Shown here piece by piece: positions 1 through 10,147 of a stretch of 64,000 bases of DNA. The DNA is from Sepiola atlantica. Its lineage: Eukaryota > Mollusca > Cephalopoda > Sepiida > Sepiolidae. The stretch lies in assembly GCA_963556195.1 (NCBI GenBank), contig OY744537.1, forward strand, positions 18,031,774 to 18,095,773, given 5' to 3'. The notes under the pieces are model-generated. The model saw nothing but the letters and a program-made list of their open reading frames with translations. It was not told the origin of the DNA and searched no databases. Every line of letters begins with the position of its first letter. Positions within the stretch are counted from its first letter, which is position 1. The translations under genes and the position numbers were made by a program.

Positions 1-215
1 AGTATATATTTATTGTGGTCTCTTGGTCTTACCGGATTCCAGGACAAGAATTTATCTAGTCTGGTGGAGTATCCAGCTAAGTGCTGTTACTTGAGGCAAC
101 ATTACTTGGAATAGGTGCATCATTCCTCGTTTGAGCGGGGTATAGCAATGTCAAGGGGGTCTTATTTAAGCTTAGAATACTATGTTTATTTTGAATATTT
201 GGTCAGGGTTTTCCC

Positions 216-285
216 ATCTCCTTGGCCTTTTGACTCTGAGGAAAGTGTAATATCTGTTCTGATACTACACTTCATCTTTTCTGTC
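216..285 (+). pseudogene. U2 snRNA 5'-end-like relic
   Basis: Positions 216-262 align with the first 45 or so nucleotides of U2 snRNA, including CTTGGCCTTTTG and AAAGTGTAATATCTGTTCT. The second block contains one mismatch in the GTAGTA branch-site recognition element. After 262 the sequence leaves U2. It is probably the decayed head of the same U2-headed SINE seen at 3.4, 14.5, 41 and 50 kb, but the SINE body is missing. It is not a functional snRNA gene. Confidence 0.5.
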
Positions 286-289
286 CTTG

Positions 290-699
290 ATCAGTGAAGG
301 AGAAATCCTTCTAGACTGAGGCAATTTTAATTTTTTTCTAAATAAATGTATTTTTTCTATTTGGTAAGTAACAATTTATATTTATTAAATATTAATGAAA
401 CAATTTATATTTACTTCTTACAAAAAGTTAATCTTTGTAACTTTTATAATTTGCAAAAAATTAACCGTTTTCCATCCAATATATGACATATTAATAACAA
501 TTTTTAGCCTTTTTGGAGAGGAGTGAATGGATTTTTATTTTTGCTAAGAAATGTCCTGTTTCTATCGGGTAAAAAAAGAAAATATTATGCAAATTTATTT
601 ATAGACAATAAGTAAAAAAAAATGTACACTTTCCATTTCATGTTTTTTTTCTTTTGTTTTTTTTTTAAATAAAATTTATTTTACGTAATAAAGTACTAA
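290..699. other. AT-rich DNA with nothing recognised
   Basis: This is AT-rich sequence with homopolymer A and T runs. I see no coding, RNA or repeat signal. Confidence 0.6.
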
Positions 700-1030
700 A
701 AGTATTGATCAGGTTAATGGTGATACCAGTGAAGCACAGGGAGGAGCTGGTGCTGGTATGACTGCAAGAGTTAAGAGAGTATTGAGTAAGTTCAAGGAAC
801 TTCTGCCACTACTAACAGTGTTAGTAATGTAGAACAGTTGGGGTAGCAGGGTCAATTGGCAGGAGGAAGGCTAAGGAAAACATGGAAGGAAGCGATAACG
901 ATGGATTTGAGAGAAAGAAGGAAAAATAAAGACCCGGTCAGAGATAAATTAGTTAAATTTCTAAAAGCCGTCCAACACATGCCAGTATGTAAAACGGACA
1001 TTAAACCGAATATGATGATGAGGTTAAATT
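700..1030 (+). mobile_element. LINE 3'-end fragment with short coding relic
   Basis: The 856-1044 frame reads GGRLRKTWKEAITMDLRER, which resembles the GRPRKTW...DL segment at the C-terminal end of many LINE reverse-transcriptase polyproteins. It is followed by a sequence ending in ATATGATGATGAGG, a probable degenerate (ATG)n tail. The same sequence recurs inverted at 12.07-12.73 kb and 60.37-60.85 kb, where the tail is (ATC)n in the + strand reading. Three copies with a shared 3' end and simple tail indicate retrotransposition. No catalytic domain is present. The family assignment (RTE-like or other) is not resolved from this fragment. Confidence 0.55.
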
Positions 1031-1127
1031 ATTATTTTTTTTAAACTACCTTTGAAAAAAAACAAAAAAACTTTTTTTTAGAATGAAAAAAAAAACACAC
1101 AAACAAACCTTTTATTCTCTAAATTTT

Positions 1128-1565
1128 TTGTAGAATTTGGTATATTTGGACTACTGTTCTCATCTTGGGTGTTTTTATCACAACGTTTCGGCCGATGTAA
1201 CCTCCGACCTTCTCCAGGTGTACCTTGTCGAACTCAGGAATCTTTTCGTCAAACTCGGGAATCTGGACGGAATTTCGAACGGAACCTTTATTAAATCCAG
1301 AGGGCTAGCATGCTCTCGTTCCATCTGCCATGACTGGGAAGAAGTCTTCAGTAATTCACAATTCTTTGTATCGCCCGCACTGAGGATTGAACCTTCAACC
1401 TTCAGATGACTGTCACTTAGAACTGAATTTTACTTAGTACTATATCCACTGCGCCACGAACAAGGTACACCTGAAGGAGGTTACATAGGCTGAAACGTTG
1501 TGATAAAAACACTCAAGATGAGAACAGTAGTCCAAATATACCAAATTCTACAAATTATCAACCAT
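1128..1565 (-). mobile_element. Fold-back element, copy A, with internal tRNA-like promoter
   Basis: The two ends (about 1134-1230 and 1464-1552) are imperfect inverted repeats of roughly 90 bp, sharing GGACTACTGTTCTCATCTT and the ACGTTTCGGCC block. The interior carries a tRNA-like segment on the minus strand. The arms contain the motif GAAG-stem-GAAACGTTGTG that recurs in copies at 4.7, 6.6 and 48.2 kb. The element is either a tRNA-SINE flanked by inverted repeats or a non-autonomous element of Penelope or MITE type. No target duplication was recognised. Confidence 0.65.
1383..1458 (-). repeat. tRNA-like (pol III box A and box B) core of copy A
   Basis: Read on the minus strand, 1446-1456 gives TGGCGCAGTGG, a perfect match to the box A consensus TRGYNNARNGG. 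Positions 1384-1393 give GGTTCAATCC, a close match to box B (GGTTCGANTCC). Spacing is about 53 bp, a little longer than in a tRNA gene. The sequence between does not fold as a standard cloverleaf that I can defend, so this is a SINE promoter, not a tRNA gene. Confidence 0.6.
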
Positions 1566-1957
1566 CATCTCAAAAGTTCTGAAACATCTAAATTTTTCGT
1601 TTTAATAGTTGTGTTTAAAAATATTTTTTCATGTTTTGATTAAATTAACTTTGTAAAATTTAAACTGCATATTTTTTTAAAATAAATAAATATAAATATA
1701 TATTCCTTTTTATAAAAAATAAATATAAATTGTTTGGGATTTTTTTTTTAATGGAAAAAATTATTATGAGACAAAATTAAATTTGAAAATACATGTTTCA
1801 TGTATGTTTGCTTTAAGTGATGTCATATAAAGTGTGATGCAAAATCTGATCCTTTCAGCTGTTAGTATAAATTGTGATTTAGGGAAGCAAAATTCTTTTG
1901 GTGTATGACTCGATTAATAATTACTAATTTGACTTTACTAAAAATAGAATAATATAA
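1566..1957. other. AT-rich DNA with nothing recognised
   Basis: AT-rich sequence with poly(A/T) runs; no coding or repeat signal identified. Confidence 0.6.
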
Positions 1958-2457
1958 CCTAGTCTGAGATAATCTTTATACCCCTAAAAAAAAAATAACT
2001 TTGTTGAATGACGTATGGATGTTGATTGCGGGTGACACAATTTTGTCTGAGATAATCTTTATACCCCTAAAAAAAAAATAACTTTGTTGAATGACGTATG
2101 GATGTTGATTGCGGGTGACACAATTTTGTCTGAGATAATCTTTATACCCCTAAAAAAAAAATAACTTTGTTGAATGACGTATGGATGTTGATTGCGGGTG
2201 ACACAATTTTGTCTGAGATAATCTTTATACCCCTAAAAAATTTTTGTCTGAGATAATCTTTATACCCCTAAAAAAAAAAATAACTTTGTTGAATGACGTA
2301 TGGATGTTGATTGCGGGTGACACAATTTTGTCTGAGATAATCTTTATACCACTAAAAAAATTTTGTCTGAGATAATCTTTATACCCCTAAAAAAAAAAAT
2401 AACTTTGTTGAATGACGTATGGATGTTGATTGCGGGTGACACAATTTTGTTGCCTAA
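1958..2457 (+). repeat. Tandem repeat, about 84-bp unit, interrupted by partial units
   Basis: GTCTGAGATAATCTTTATAC starts near 1961, 2045, 2128, 2211, 2246, 2330 and 2365. Full units are 83-84 bp and two units are truncated to 35 bp after the A-run. Each full unit contains GAATGACGTATGGATGTTG and GCGGGTGACAC. Near-identity of the units points to recent duplication or slippage. The last unit runs into the possible exon relic at 2363-2587. Confidence 0.9.
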
Positions 2458-2587
2458 CAACAAGTGCAGCATGTGCAGTTTCATGCACAAATATATTTGG
2501 CAACTTATCGATCTGTTGCATAATTCATGTACACCAGAAATTGCAGTGTTCTCGTATAAAACATGGGCTTCCGAACTAACAGTGTAG
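2363..2587 (+). pseudogene. Possible methyltransferase-like exon relic (weak)
   Basis: The open frame contains LLNDVWMLIAGDTI, then about 20 residues, then WQLIDLLHNSCTPEIAVFSY. This is faintly like the DVIIAADVxY ... LxxLxxxxTxxxxSY layout of class-I lysine methyltransferases of the METTL21 type. The catalytic SAM-binding region is absent. The first part of the frame lies in the last 84-bp repeat unit, so only the tail after 2455 is unique sequence. It could equally be a chance frame. Confidence 0.2.
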
Positions 2588-2883
2588 TTCAACAAGAAAC
2601 ATAATTCTTCACAGTTGCAAAATTAGACTGGCTATGGCATTTTGAATAATATTAGATGACAGTTATCAAAATGGTTTGCAAATAATCTAAGCATTCCCAG
2701 ATTTGTAGTTGTCATATTGGAATATATTATAATGGGATTTTATGTTAGGCTTGAATAAGTTGTTAATTATGTATTTTCGTTATTAAATGGTAACGAATCA
2801 TGAAAAAAAATTATTAAAATCATAAGTTAGTGGTGCTAAAAATGGTTTTATCTTTGGGTAATGCGAACACTTGCTACAAAGTG
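2588..2883. other. AT-rich DNA with nothing recognised
   Basis: No features recognised. Confidence 0.5.
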
Positions 2884-2928
2884 GCAGATTAGTATAGTGG
2901 TTGTCGCATGCTTTGCACACAAGAAAAC
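2884..2928 (+). repeat. tRNA 5'-half-like fragment
   Basis: TTAGTATAGTGGTTGTCGC followed by ATGCTTTGCACACAAG resembles a tRNA D-arm with box A and an anticodon arm. No T-arm or box B follows; the sequence passes into A-rich DNA. It is a truncated tRNA-derived SINE head or tRNA pseudogene. Confidence 0.4.
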
Positions 2929-3420
2929 AAAAATCTTATTCCATTATATTCTGACAAGTTAGAAAAAAAACCCAACCCCAATCAATTTCAACTAAGAAAG
3001 TCAAAATTAAAAGAAAGACACTGTGGGGGGGGGGGGAAGGAGACAGGAAGTCATTCTTTGATGAAACAAACGTCATCTAACTCCCCTAACCTGTCATGAA
3101 TCATTTGAAGACTTAGTCTTTATGGCAAAATTAACATATTCAGTTTTCAGAGAGAACTGTCATACGAGTGAAAAAGAAGACAAGGCAAAACAAAACGGAG
3201 AGAGGAAGAGGAAGAGGGAGAAAACAGGAAAATAGAAAGAATGATAAAGCGAGAGAAAGAGAGAGAGAGAGATAGAGGAAGAAAGAGAAAGAGAAAGAAA
3301 ATCCAGCCAAATAGTGACGGAAAAGTAAGAAGGTAAGGCTCTAGAGATTTGGGTGAAATCAGCTTTTTCTTATTTGAAAATAACAAACAGATTTTGATAA
3401 AAAAAAAAACCCGGAAGACT
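2929..3420. repeat. Low-complexity purine-rich DNA
   Basis: Contains a G-run near 3024-3035 and a GA-rich purine tract at about 3165-3300. No gene seen; the minus-strand open frame across it is a stop-free pyrimidine artefact. Confidence 0.7.
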
Positions 3421-3788
3421 TACATCCATGGGTATTGATTTACTCCTCTCCAGGAGTTAGGCACAAGGCCAGTTTTTATCTTACTCCCACAAGTAAGATG
3501 TGACCCAAGGTCAGATCGGGAAAGTGGGGTTTAAAAATTGCCTGGGCAGCCCCGTCGGCATTACCCGGTAGGGGCGCCTCAGGCAGTAAGCAATAAACTT
3601 ACTCCTCCCCAAAGAGGGGAGGCGAAGCCTGGGAGGGTGGACCTCATAGAACTGCACAGGACAGACCCATAGACCGGCGTAAATCAGGCCCCGAAGGCCA
3701 AGACAATACCAGTCTATGGGGTGCAGTATCCATCGGCACAGATACTACACTTTGATCTTAGCCAAAAGGCTGAGTACATCCATGGGTA
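3421..3788 (-). mobile_element. U2 snRNA-headed SINE, copy 1, with target-site duplication
   Basis: The element (3435-3774) lies between two exact 14-bp direct repeats, TACATCCATGGGTA (3421-3434 and 3775-3788), which mark a retrotransposition insertion. Read on the minus strand it begins with CCTTTTGGCTAAGATCAAAG and GTGTAGTATCTGT, matching U2 snRNA from about nucleotide 13 to 45. A body of roughly 290 bp follows, containing CTTGGCCTTCGGGGC, CCTCCCAGGCTTCGCCTCC and GGGAGTAAGATAAAAACTGG. The 3' end is GAGTAAATCAA with no long poly(A). The same body occurs at 14.5, 41.1, 41.5 and (truncated) 50.0 kb. Confidence 0.85.
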
Positions 3789-3880
3789 GGCTTTAATGAT
3801 TTAAACAGAAATCCGCCTTTTCTGATTTAAAAAAAAAGCAGAATTCTGCTAAAAACTTATCCATGTTCATATTATATGTC

Positions 3881-4038
3881 ATTTCATTTGATCTCTTCTT
3901 TTTTAAAGTGATGTTATGAGGCTCAAATAATTTTCATTTCATTTGATCTCTTCTTTTTTAAAGTGATGTTATGAGGCTCAAATAATTTTCATTTCATTTG
4001 ATCTCTTCTTTTTTAAAGTGATGTTATGAGGCTCAAAG
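3881..4038. repeat. Tandem repeat, 55-bp unit, about 2.9 copies
   Basis: ATTTCATTTGATCTCTTC begins at 3881, 3936 and 3991, an exact 55-bp period; the units appear nearly identical. Confidence 0.9.
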
Positions 4039-4679
4039 CATGAATGTATAAATCAACTACACTCAAATGAAATGTCATCTCTAGACTTGTTTTAAGTTAT
4101 TAAAGGATTTAATATTTTTTATTATTTTGTCAGATATTATGTGACAAGATTCCTGTAATATTTGTTGTTATTACATTATTTAACGTTTCGGACTGTTGTC
4201 CTCATAACATTTCAGCTATTGCATTTCTTCAGGTGCTTTCATAACCTTTACGGAATTTTGAAAGGAACTCTTTATTTTATCCACTGGGTTAGACTGTATC
4301 TATTACACTTTCCAAGCCTTTTAGAGATTTGTATCAGTTGATTTTTTAAAAAGTGTTTTCACCATAGATTAAACTTACTAAAATTAGAATATCTCTTAAC
4401 AAACGCCTTTATCCAATAGGCTATGCGTCCACTAAGACAACCTAGGGTGATAGTTTTAAGATTCATAAACCTGCCCAGTATGATTATTTACCTATGCTCA
4501 TATTGCATCTTCTCTGCTTAGATTGTAATTAAAGCCTCTTCTGTAGTATTCACAGCGTAAGTCAAACCAGTAAAGAAAGTGAAACCGTTGTTAACCAGAT
4601 CTCCCACTGTTTGAAATTTCCCTCCAATATTTTGAGATTTTAGCTTCGTCCTGGGGATTTTTACAAACACACCCAAACT
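4039..4679. repeat. Mostly unassigned; degenerate fold-back fragment at about 4180-4300
   Basis: The stretch 4180-4300 (AACGTTTCGGACTGTTGTCC, then TTTCTTCAGGTG and GAATTTTGAAAGGAAC) is a decayed relative of the left half of copies A to C. The rest shows nothing recognisable. Confidence 0.4.
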
Positions 4680-4985
4680 GTATTATTTGGATCATTCGGA
4701 CTACTGTTCTCATTTTGAATGTTATTCTCACAACGTCTCGGCCGATGTAACCTCTGACCTTCTTCAGGTACATCTTGTCGAACTCGAGAACCTTAATGTC
4801 AAACTCGGGAATCTCTACGGAATTTCGAACAGAACCCTTTCTTTAATCCATGGGGGTAGCTTGTTCTTATTCCGTCAGCCATTACCGGGTAGAAGTTTTA
4901 AGTCGGGCGAAACTTTGTGAGAATAGCATTCAAGATGAGAACAGTAGTCCAAATAATCCAAATAATACAAATTATCAATCCTTGT
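4680..4985 (-). mobile_element. Fold-back element, copy B, lacking the tRNA-like core
   Basis: The left arm shares GGACTACTGTTCTCATTTTG and the TCGGCCGATGTAACCTC block with copy A, and the right arm carries GATGAGAACAGTAGTCC. The interior keeps the GGAATTTCGAAC segment but the tRNA-like box A and box B region is deleted. On the minus strand the left arm reads CTGAAGAAGGTC...GGCCGAGACG, so the GAAAC block has one substitution. Confidence 0.6.
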
Positions 4986-5309
4986 CTCAAAAATTCCGAA
5001 AATCACACCAAAATTGTATTACATTTTTTCTTAATCAATTATTTAACTATAAAAGCAAGAAAAGATTTAGTAACACACCTTTTACACTTTTATAGTGGTT
5101 TTAAAATAGGGTTTCAAATACATCATTTCTATGTTTTTTTTAACTTAGAGTTTTTTGTTATCTTTGAAAGTTTTTTTTTTTTAGTTACTTTTTTTAGTTA
5201 ATTCTTGAGATTTTCTCTAAAAAAAAAACACAACGATGGGGGGGGGGGGGGATAATGGTGTGGTGATGGTATGTCTGAATAATGCCCAAACAGTGACAGT
5301 TACTATATA
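4986..5309. other. AT-rich DNA with nothing recognised
   Basis: Poly(T), poly(A) and poly(G) runs; nothing else recognised. Confidence 0.5.
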
Positions 5310-5694
5310 CAGGGTGGGCAAAAATAAGGGTCCTATTTTTAAAAATTCATAACTTTTTTATTTATTGATTTTTTTTTTTTTTTTTTTTAGAATAAGTAAA
5401 GGACCCCTTCCAAAGCAAGCATGAGCCGTATTAGCCCTAAGGAACGTACCCTCATTTAGAAAACATTATTTTTGCTTAAAAAACTCAAAACAGTGTAAAA
5501 AAACAATACTTTAGTTTTTGTAAGTTTTAAGAAGTGTTTTTCGGCTAAAATTTGTTTTGTTTATTTCAAAAAATCTCGGAAGGGTCAGTCTACACACACA
5601 TAAAGTTTGGTGAGTTTAACTTTTATTTTGTGGAAGTTATTCAAATTCAAGTTATTCAAATTTAAAGATAGGACCCTTATTTTGGCCCACCCTA
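5310..5694. mobile_element. Mariner-type MITE (about 385 bp)
   Basis: The ends are inverted repeats of about 27 bp beginning CAGGGTGGGCAAAAATAAGG on the left and TAGGGTGGGCCAAAATAAGG read inward from the right, each flanked by TA. A TIR starting near CAGGGTG with TA target duplication is typical of Tc1/mariner elements. The interior is AT-rich with no transposase frame, so it is non-autonomous. Confidence 0.75.
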
Positions 5695-6547
5695 TATATT
5701 TAATGTGAACAAAGAGATACATGTATTCGTGAGAAAAACAATTATGGATCTTAATAAAATAGATTTAGAAAAGAAAGATGGGGTCAACCAAATTGACAGA
5801 ATATTCTTAACCTGTCTTTGACTAATAATTATTCTAAGACAGTGGACACGGATTCTCCAATGGAAATCATTTGGATCCCATGTTAAAAATGTGAATATTA
5901 ACAGGAAGAAGGTAGCAGGGGGGGGGGGGTAATTGGGAAGGATTTTATTCATAAATCTTCAGTAAAATGTTAATAAAAAAAAATAGAAGTTATTTACCAC
6001 TTTCATCCTAACCCCAACGCCACACACACCAACAAGAGTAAAATGTGTAACACGTTTTTATAATGGAGACCCATCACTTTACCCATCACTCTCTCAAGAC
6101 CTGTTTTAAAATAGCTTTAGTTGCTTAATGTGACGTTTCCAACTCGGCCTAAAAAAAAGGCACTCAGGACCAGTTTTCAGAATTAGTCAGAGTATCCTCT
6201 GGATTTTATCTCGGGTGACAGGCAATTGATTTGTCACTCTGCCTTTTGGAGGTACTGCCTGGGAGGAAGGCCACTTGTGACTGTGCCAATTAAGGTGATT
6301 CATTAAAAGCATGATGATGACACTTCAACAGAGGGTGGAATATAACTTCTGAATCTGCTAAGTTCTATTTGCCGACAATCTTCAACAATATAAAAAAATT
6401 GTTGCCATATTATGCTTGCAACAGATATCAATACTATTGTGAATATTCACTTATTAAAAGTTCTAAATTCGTTTTAAATATTTTTTCACGGACAAATAAA
6501 ATGAATAACATTAATTATAAAAGAGAATGGTATGTTTCAAGATTTTG
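5695..6547. other. Nothing recognised
   Basis: Mixed AT-rich sequence with a G-run near 5920; no supported gene or repeat family. Confidence 0.5.
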
Positions 6548-6725
6548 AGATGAGAATTGATAATTTGGATTATTCAGACGACTACTAAAAACACAATTAA
6601 GCATTACTTAAGACTTTTACCTAGTCGTGACTGACGGAACGAGAACAAACTACCCCTGTGGATTAAATAAAAGGTTTCGTTCAAACTTCCGTATGGATAC
6701 AGTAATCCAAATAATACAAATAAAA
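6548..6725 (+). mobile_element. Fold-back element fragment, copy D, opposite orientation
   Basis: TCGTGACTGACGGAACGAGA and GGATTAAATAAAAGG are the reverse complement of the internal segment of copies A to C. Short inverted ends remain (TTTGGATTATTCAGAC and AGTAATCCAAATAATAC). The central tRNA-like core is absent. Confidence 0.5.
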
Positions 6726-8993
6726 TTAATTATTTAAAAACTTGTGACAATCATGAAAAAATAAAATCTTTTTTACGAACCTGAAATCTTTTTACTCGTT
6801 GTGTAGGATGCCCATGAGCCGGGGGCTTTTTCTTTTTACTGTGAGCCATTATATAAAATATAAACTTAAAAAGAAAAAAAAAACTTCCACAAGTGAGGGT
6901 TTAACAATTGCAAGAAGATTATCCAATTTGTTCACTACAGATAAATGGACATATAGATATATTTTGTTTTTAAATTCACTAGAAAATACTCCAGGCCAGT
7001 AATCCAACTGTTGAACTAAAAAAAAAAAAAAAGAAATAAAGAATTCTCTACCACCAACCTTTTTCAAGCAAGGAAATGTTGCATTATGGGAAAAGATCCA
7101 TAAAATTTGAACAGACAATACAAGGCATGCTGCGTACAACAACCTTGAGAAAATGTCTCCTTTTTAACACTGAATTTCTTTAAAGCAATGTGAACATGAC
7201 AATTTGTAAAGAAATCTGTCGGCAAGGATCAAATTGTTATAGAATCAGGAGGTGTTTTTTTTTTCTTTATTCTTGATGTCAAACATCTCATTTACAGTCA
7301 TGAACAACTGTAGAAATGTTTGGTATATAAAGCCTATAAATTACAACCATTGAACATTAAAGGTTATGTTTATCTTAGTTATTCTGTGTTAGTTATCTAA
7401 GATGTTTGTTGTCCATGAAATAAAAAGGTCAAAATAATGAATAACCAAAAATTAGCTGGAACTTCATTTGTATATCAACATCTCTAAAGTAATTATTCAA
7501 CGACTACATTTTCATATGATTTATTACAAAGAACATACTAACACCTTAATCCTGCATATTTGAACAAATCTTTTTATCTACAGATACTTACATTCGTTAT
7601 GTATCCCTTCCTTAATTAATAATCATTATAGAGTATTAGCCAATGAAAAGGGAGCCTTCAACTCGCCTTCAACTACGGTCGATTATATCTATGTATCTAG
7701 AATTTATAGAAAAGAAGTTTTTACAATAAAATGCAGTATAGAATTAAATATATGCTATAAAATCCATTTGTATTCTCCAAGCAATTTTTCCCCTTCACAA
7801 TGTGGGTATATAAAAAAAATAAATGTGGAGTAAATATCCCTCAAGTGTCCAGAGTTTGACAATTGTATCATCCTTCCTGAACGTTTTTGCCTGCAATGCT
7901 GAATTATATGACTGTCAGTGTCCGCTGCTCACAGCACCGTCATAGGACTGCACCACCGCTGCCCGTACAGCTAAGTTGCCCGTGTTCCAAAAGAGACAGC
8001 TATCCAAAAAAGAAGGTTGCAATAAAAACAAGTCCAAGTCAACTTTTTAGTATAGGCGAAATGAGGTACGCAAAACGACTAGTGGTATAAATATAGCTAA
8101 TAGCAACAAGATGAAAAAGAGTGTTGTGTGCCCAAGGAGAAGAATAGGGTTGGAAACCAGATGGAGGCCTTTTGATTGTGTGTTGGTTGTGGAGGGGGAT
8201 AAGAGATTTGTGATGGTTGAAGAGAGAGAGAGAGAGAGGTGGGGTGAGAGGGATGATGGCCAAGATGTGTAGCTGTGTGGTGGACTAATAATGTTGAAAT
8301 TAGAATCACTTTATCTCTTCCTACAAATGATGCAATGGCTTATCAGAAACGTTTAATTGGTCCATTTGATAATTATAGCTGACAGATGAAACAATACAGC
8401 CCAACATAAAAAAGAAACAATGATATTGGCAATAGACTAACTGATCTACGTTCCAGATGGGACATCTTCAGATTTATAAAAAAAAAAAGAAGAAAAGAGA
8501 TTTAAATACATGAGCACTTTGAATCTGTGAAATTATCATCATTATAAAGACTTTGACTGAAATGAAAGGACTTAACTGATTTGTACCAACTCCAACAAGC
8601 TGGTTATCAAAATAATAAAAGTCTGCAGAACCAGTTCCTGAATGATTTTAAAAGCAATATTTTCCCCTCATATCCTTTATCTATCTTGAGTTTTTACTTA
8701 TTCCTTTTTACCCAGCCTTTCATGGTCAAATATAAATCCTTGCAACAGCACTTGGTAAGAAAATGTTTCACCCTTCCATGAAAATCTATTATGAAATTAT
8801 TTAAAAAGAAGCAACAGTTAATTTTAAAATCAGACAAAAAAGTTTTCTTAATCTTTTTTCAAATTAACTTTTAAAGAAAAAAATTTCAATTAATTATTGA
8901 CGAGCTTGCAGAAAAATAAAAGAGAAGCCAGACTTTCCTTACATTACTTCATCTGGCCTCTAGCTATAATGTAGAAATTTAATCTCTCTCTCA

Positions 8994-8996
<3 letters not shown>
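6726..8996. other. No gene or known repeat recognised
   Basis: About 2.3 kb of AT-rich sequence with short uninformative frames and a short GA run at 8221-8240. I compared it by eye with the other repeat families and found no shared segment. Confidence 0.5.

Positions 8997-9028
<32 letters not shown>
8997..9028. repeat. (CA)n microsatellite
   Basis: About 16 CA dinucleotides followed by TATATA. Confidence 0.95.
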
Positions 9029-9034
<6 letters not shown>

Positions 9035-9164
9035 AGTAAGAAACTAAAAGTAAACTTTTAGTAGAAAGAACCTATAGTGAAATGGTAAAAGCTCAATATA
9101 CGAGATAGAGCAATTATAAAGAAAGATTGTCGAAGAGTGATAAACATGCACGGATGTCCAAATT

Positions 9165-9262
9165 TATTTCAAACTTCAAATGTTCAATGCAAGGTATATT
9201 CTGTAATAAAATTATGTTTATACGTTTATAGCTCTTTCCTTAAGCCAAGGCTTTTCAAAGAT
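9165..9262 (-). repeat. Second copy of the hammerhead-bearing repeat, truncated at a (TA)n tract
   Basis: On the minus strand 9263-9230 reads GATCTTTGAAAAGCC, TTGGCTTAAGG, and further on CAGAATATACCTTGC. These match the 3' half of the motif at 10671-10695 and its downstream sequence near 10735. The upstream CTGATGA half is missing; the (TA)n run at 9268-9281 sits where it should be. Confidence 0.6.
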
Positions 9263-9295
9263 CGAAAATATATATATATATAATCATAGATTTTT

Positions 9296-9586
9296 TAATT
9301 GTGGACGCGCACGAGTGTCGTTGCCGACATCGCACACTGCCCATGGCCGTAGCGGCGGTGATTTGTTAAGAATCACCGTGTCTAGGGCACAGCATATGGA
9401 AGGCGGAGCCCATCCCTCTACTTCCGCTGCCTTGAACCATCTCTGAGTTTTAGTCAGGTACCTATTTACTGCTGGGTGGACAGAGGGAGTTTTCAGACCT
9501 GAAAATTCGCATGCCGTGAGTGGGATCGAACCCGGGTCGTCCAGCCCAAAGACAAGTGCTATAACCACTCGTCCACAGGCCCTCCC
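9296..9586 (-). mobile_element. tRNA-derived SINE
   Basis: On the minus strand the head reads CCTGTGGACGAGTGGTTATA (box A, 9561-9580), TTTGGGCTGG in the anticodon-arm region, then GGGTTCGATCCC (box B, 9522-9533), a near-perfect pol III promoter. The roughly 200-bp body contains CCACCCAGCAGTAAATAGG and GTACCTGACTAAAAC, a central segment shared by many invertebrate tRNA-SINEs. It ends in AT-rich DNA near 9296. The open frame across it is incidental. Whether the body is the cephalopod Ceph-domain needs a database comparison. Confidence 0.8.
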
Positions 9587-9899
9587 TAATATATATATAT
9601 ATATGTGTGTGTGTGTGGGGGGGGGTGTATGAAAATATGTTTTTGCATGTAGTTTCTATTCTTTATATATACCAACCTTTTAAAGTGAAAGCTCGATGAA
9701 TGTTAACATAACAACAGAGCACATAATATATATATATATTATTTGAAACCCCTTGTTTTGAACAACTGATTATTTAATAAATATTATTCTCATCTTTTAC
9801 TTCTTTATATAATTGCTCTACTTCGTATATCAAGCATCAATTTTTCATGATAGGTTTTAGTTTAAAGGTATACATTATATCTTTATTTTCCTGTTCATG

Positions 9900-9925
9900 A
9901 TTATATATATATATATATATATAAA
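9900..9925. repeat. (TA)n microsatellite
   Basis: Short TA run immediately left of the inverted-repeat element. Confidence 0.9.
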
Positions 9926-9928
9926 TAA

Positions 9929-10147
9929 ACAACATTTTGCTACATTCCAATGACAAATATTTTATTCACAGTACCAATCATTTTTTCAAAATTACGTAGC
10001 CGTTTCATTCACAGAAGAACTTTTTTTGTTTACTGATGAGTCCATGGAAGAAAGATCCTAGATTAACATAAAAATATCAGTTGTTCTTCCATAAACGAAA
10101 CAGATCCGTAATTGTAATCTTGGTCATTGGAATGTAGCAAGATGTTG

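Noticed and set aside
9284..9568. 94-codon minus-strand frame
   Set aside because: It overlies a tRNA-derived SINE and reads through box B; not a gene.
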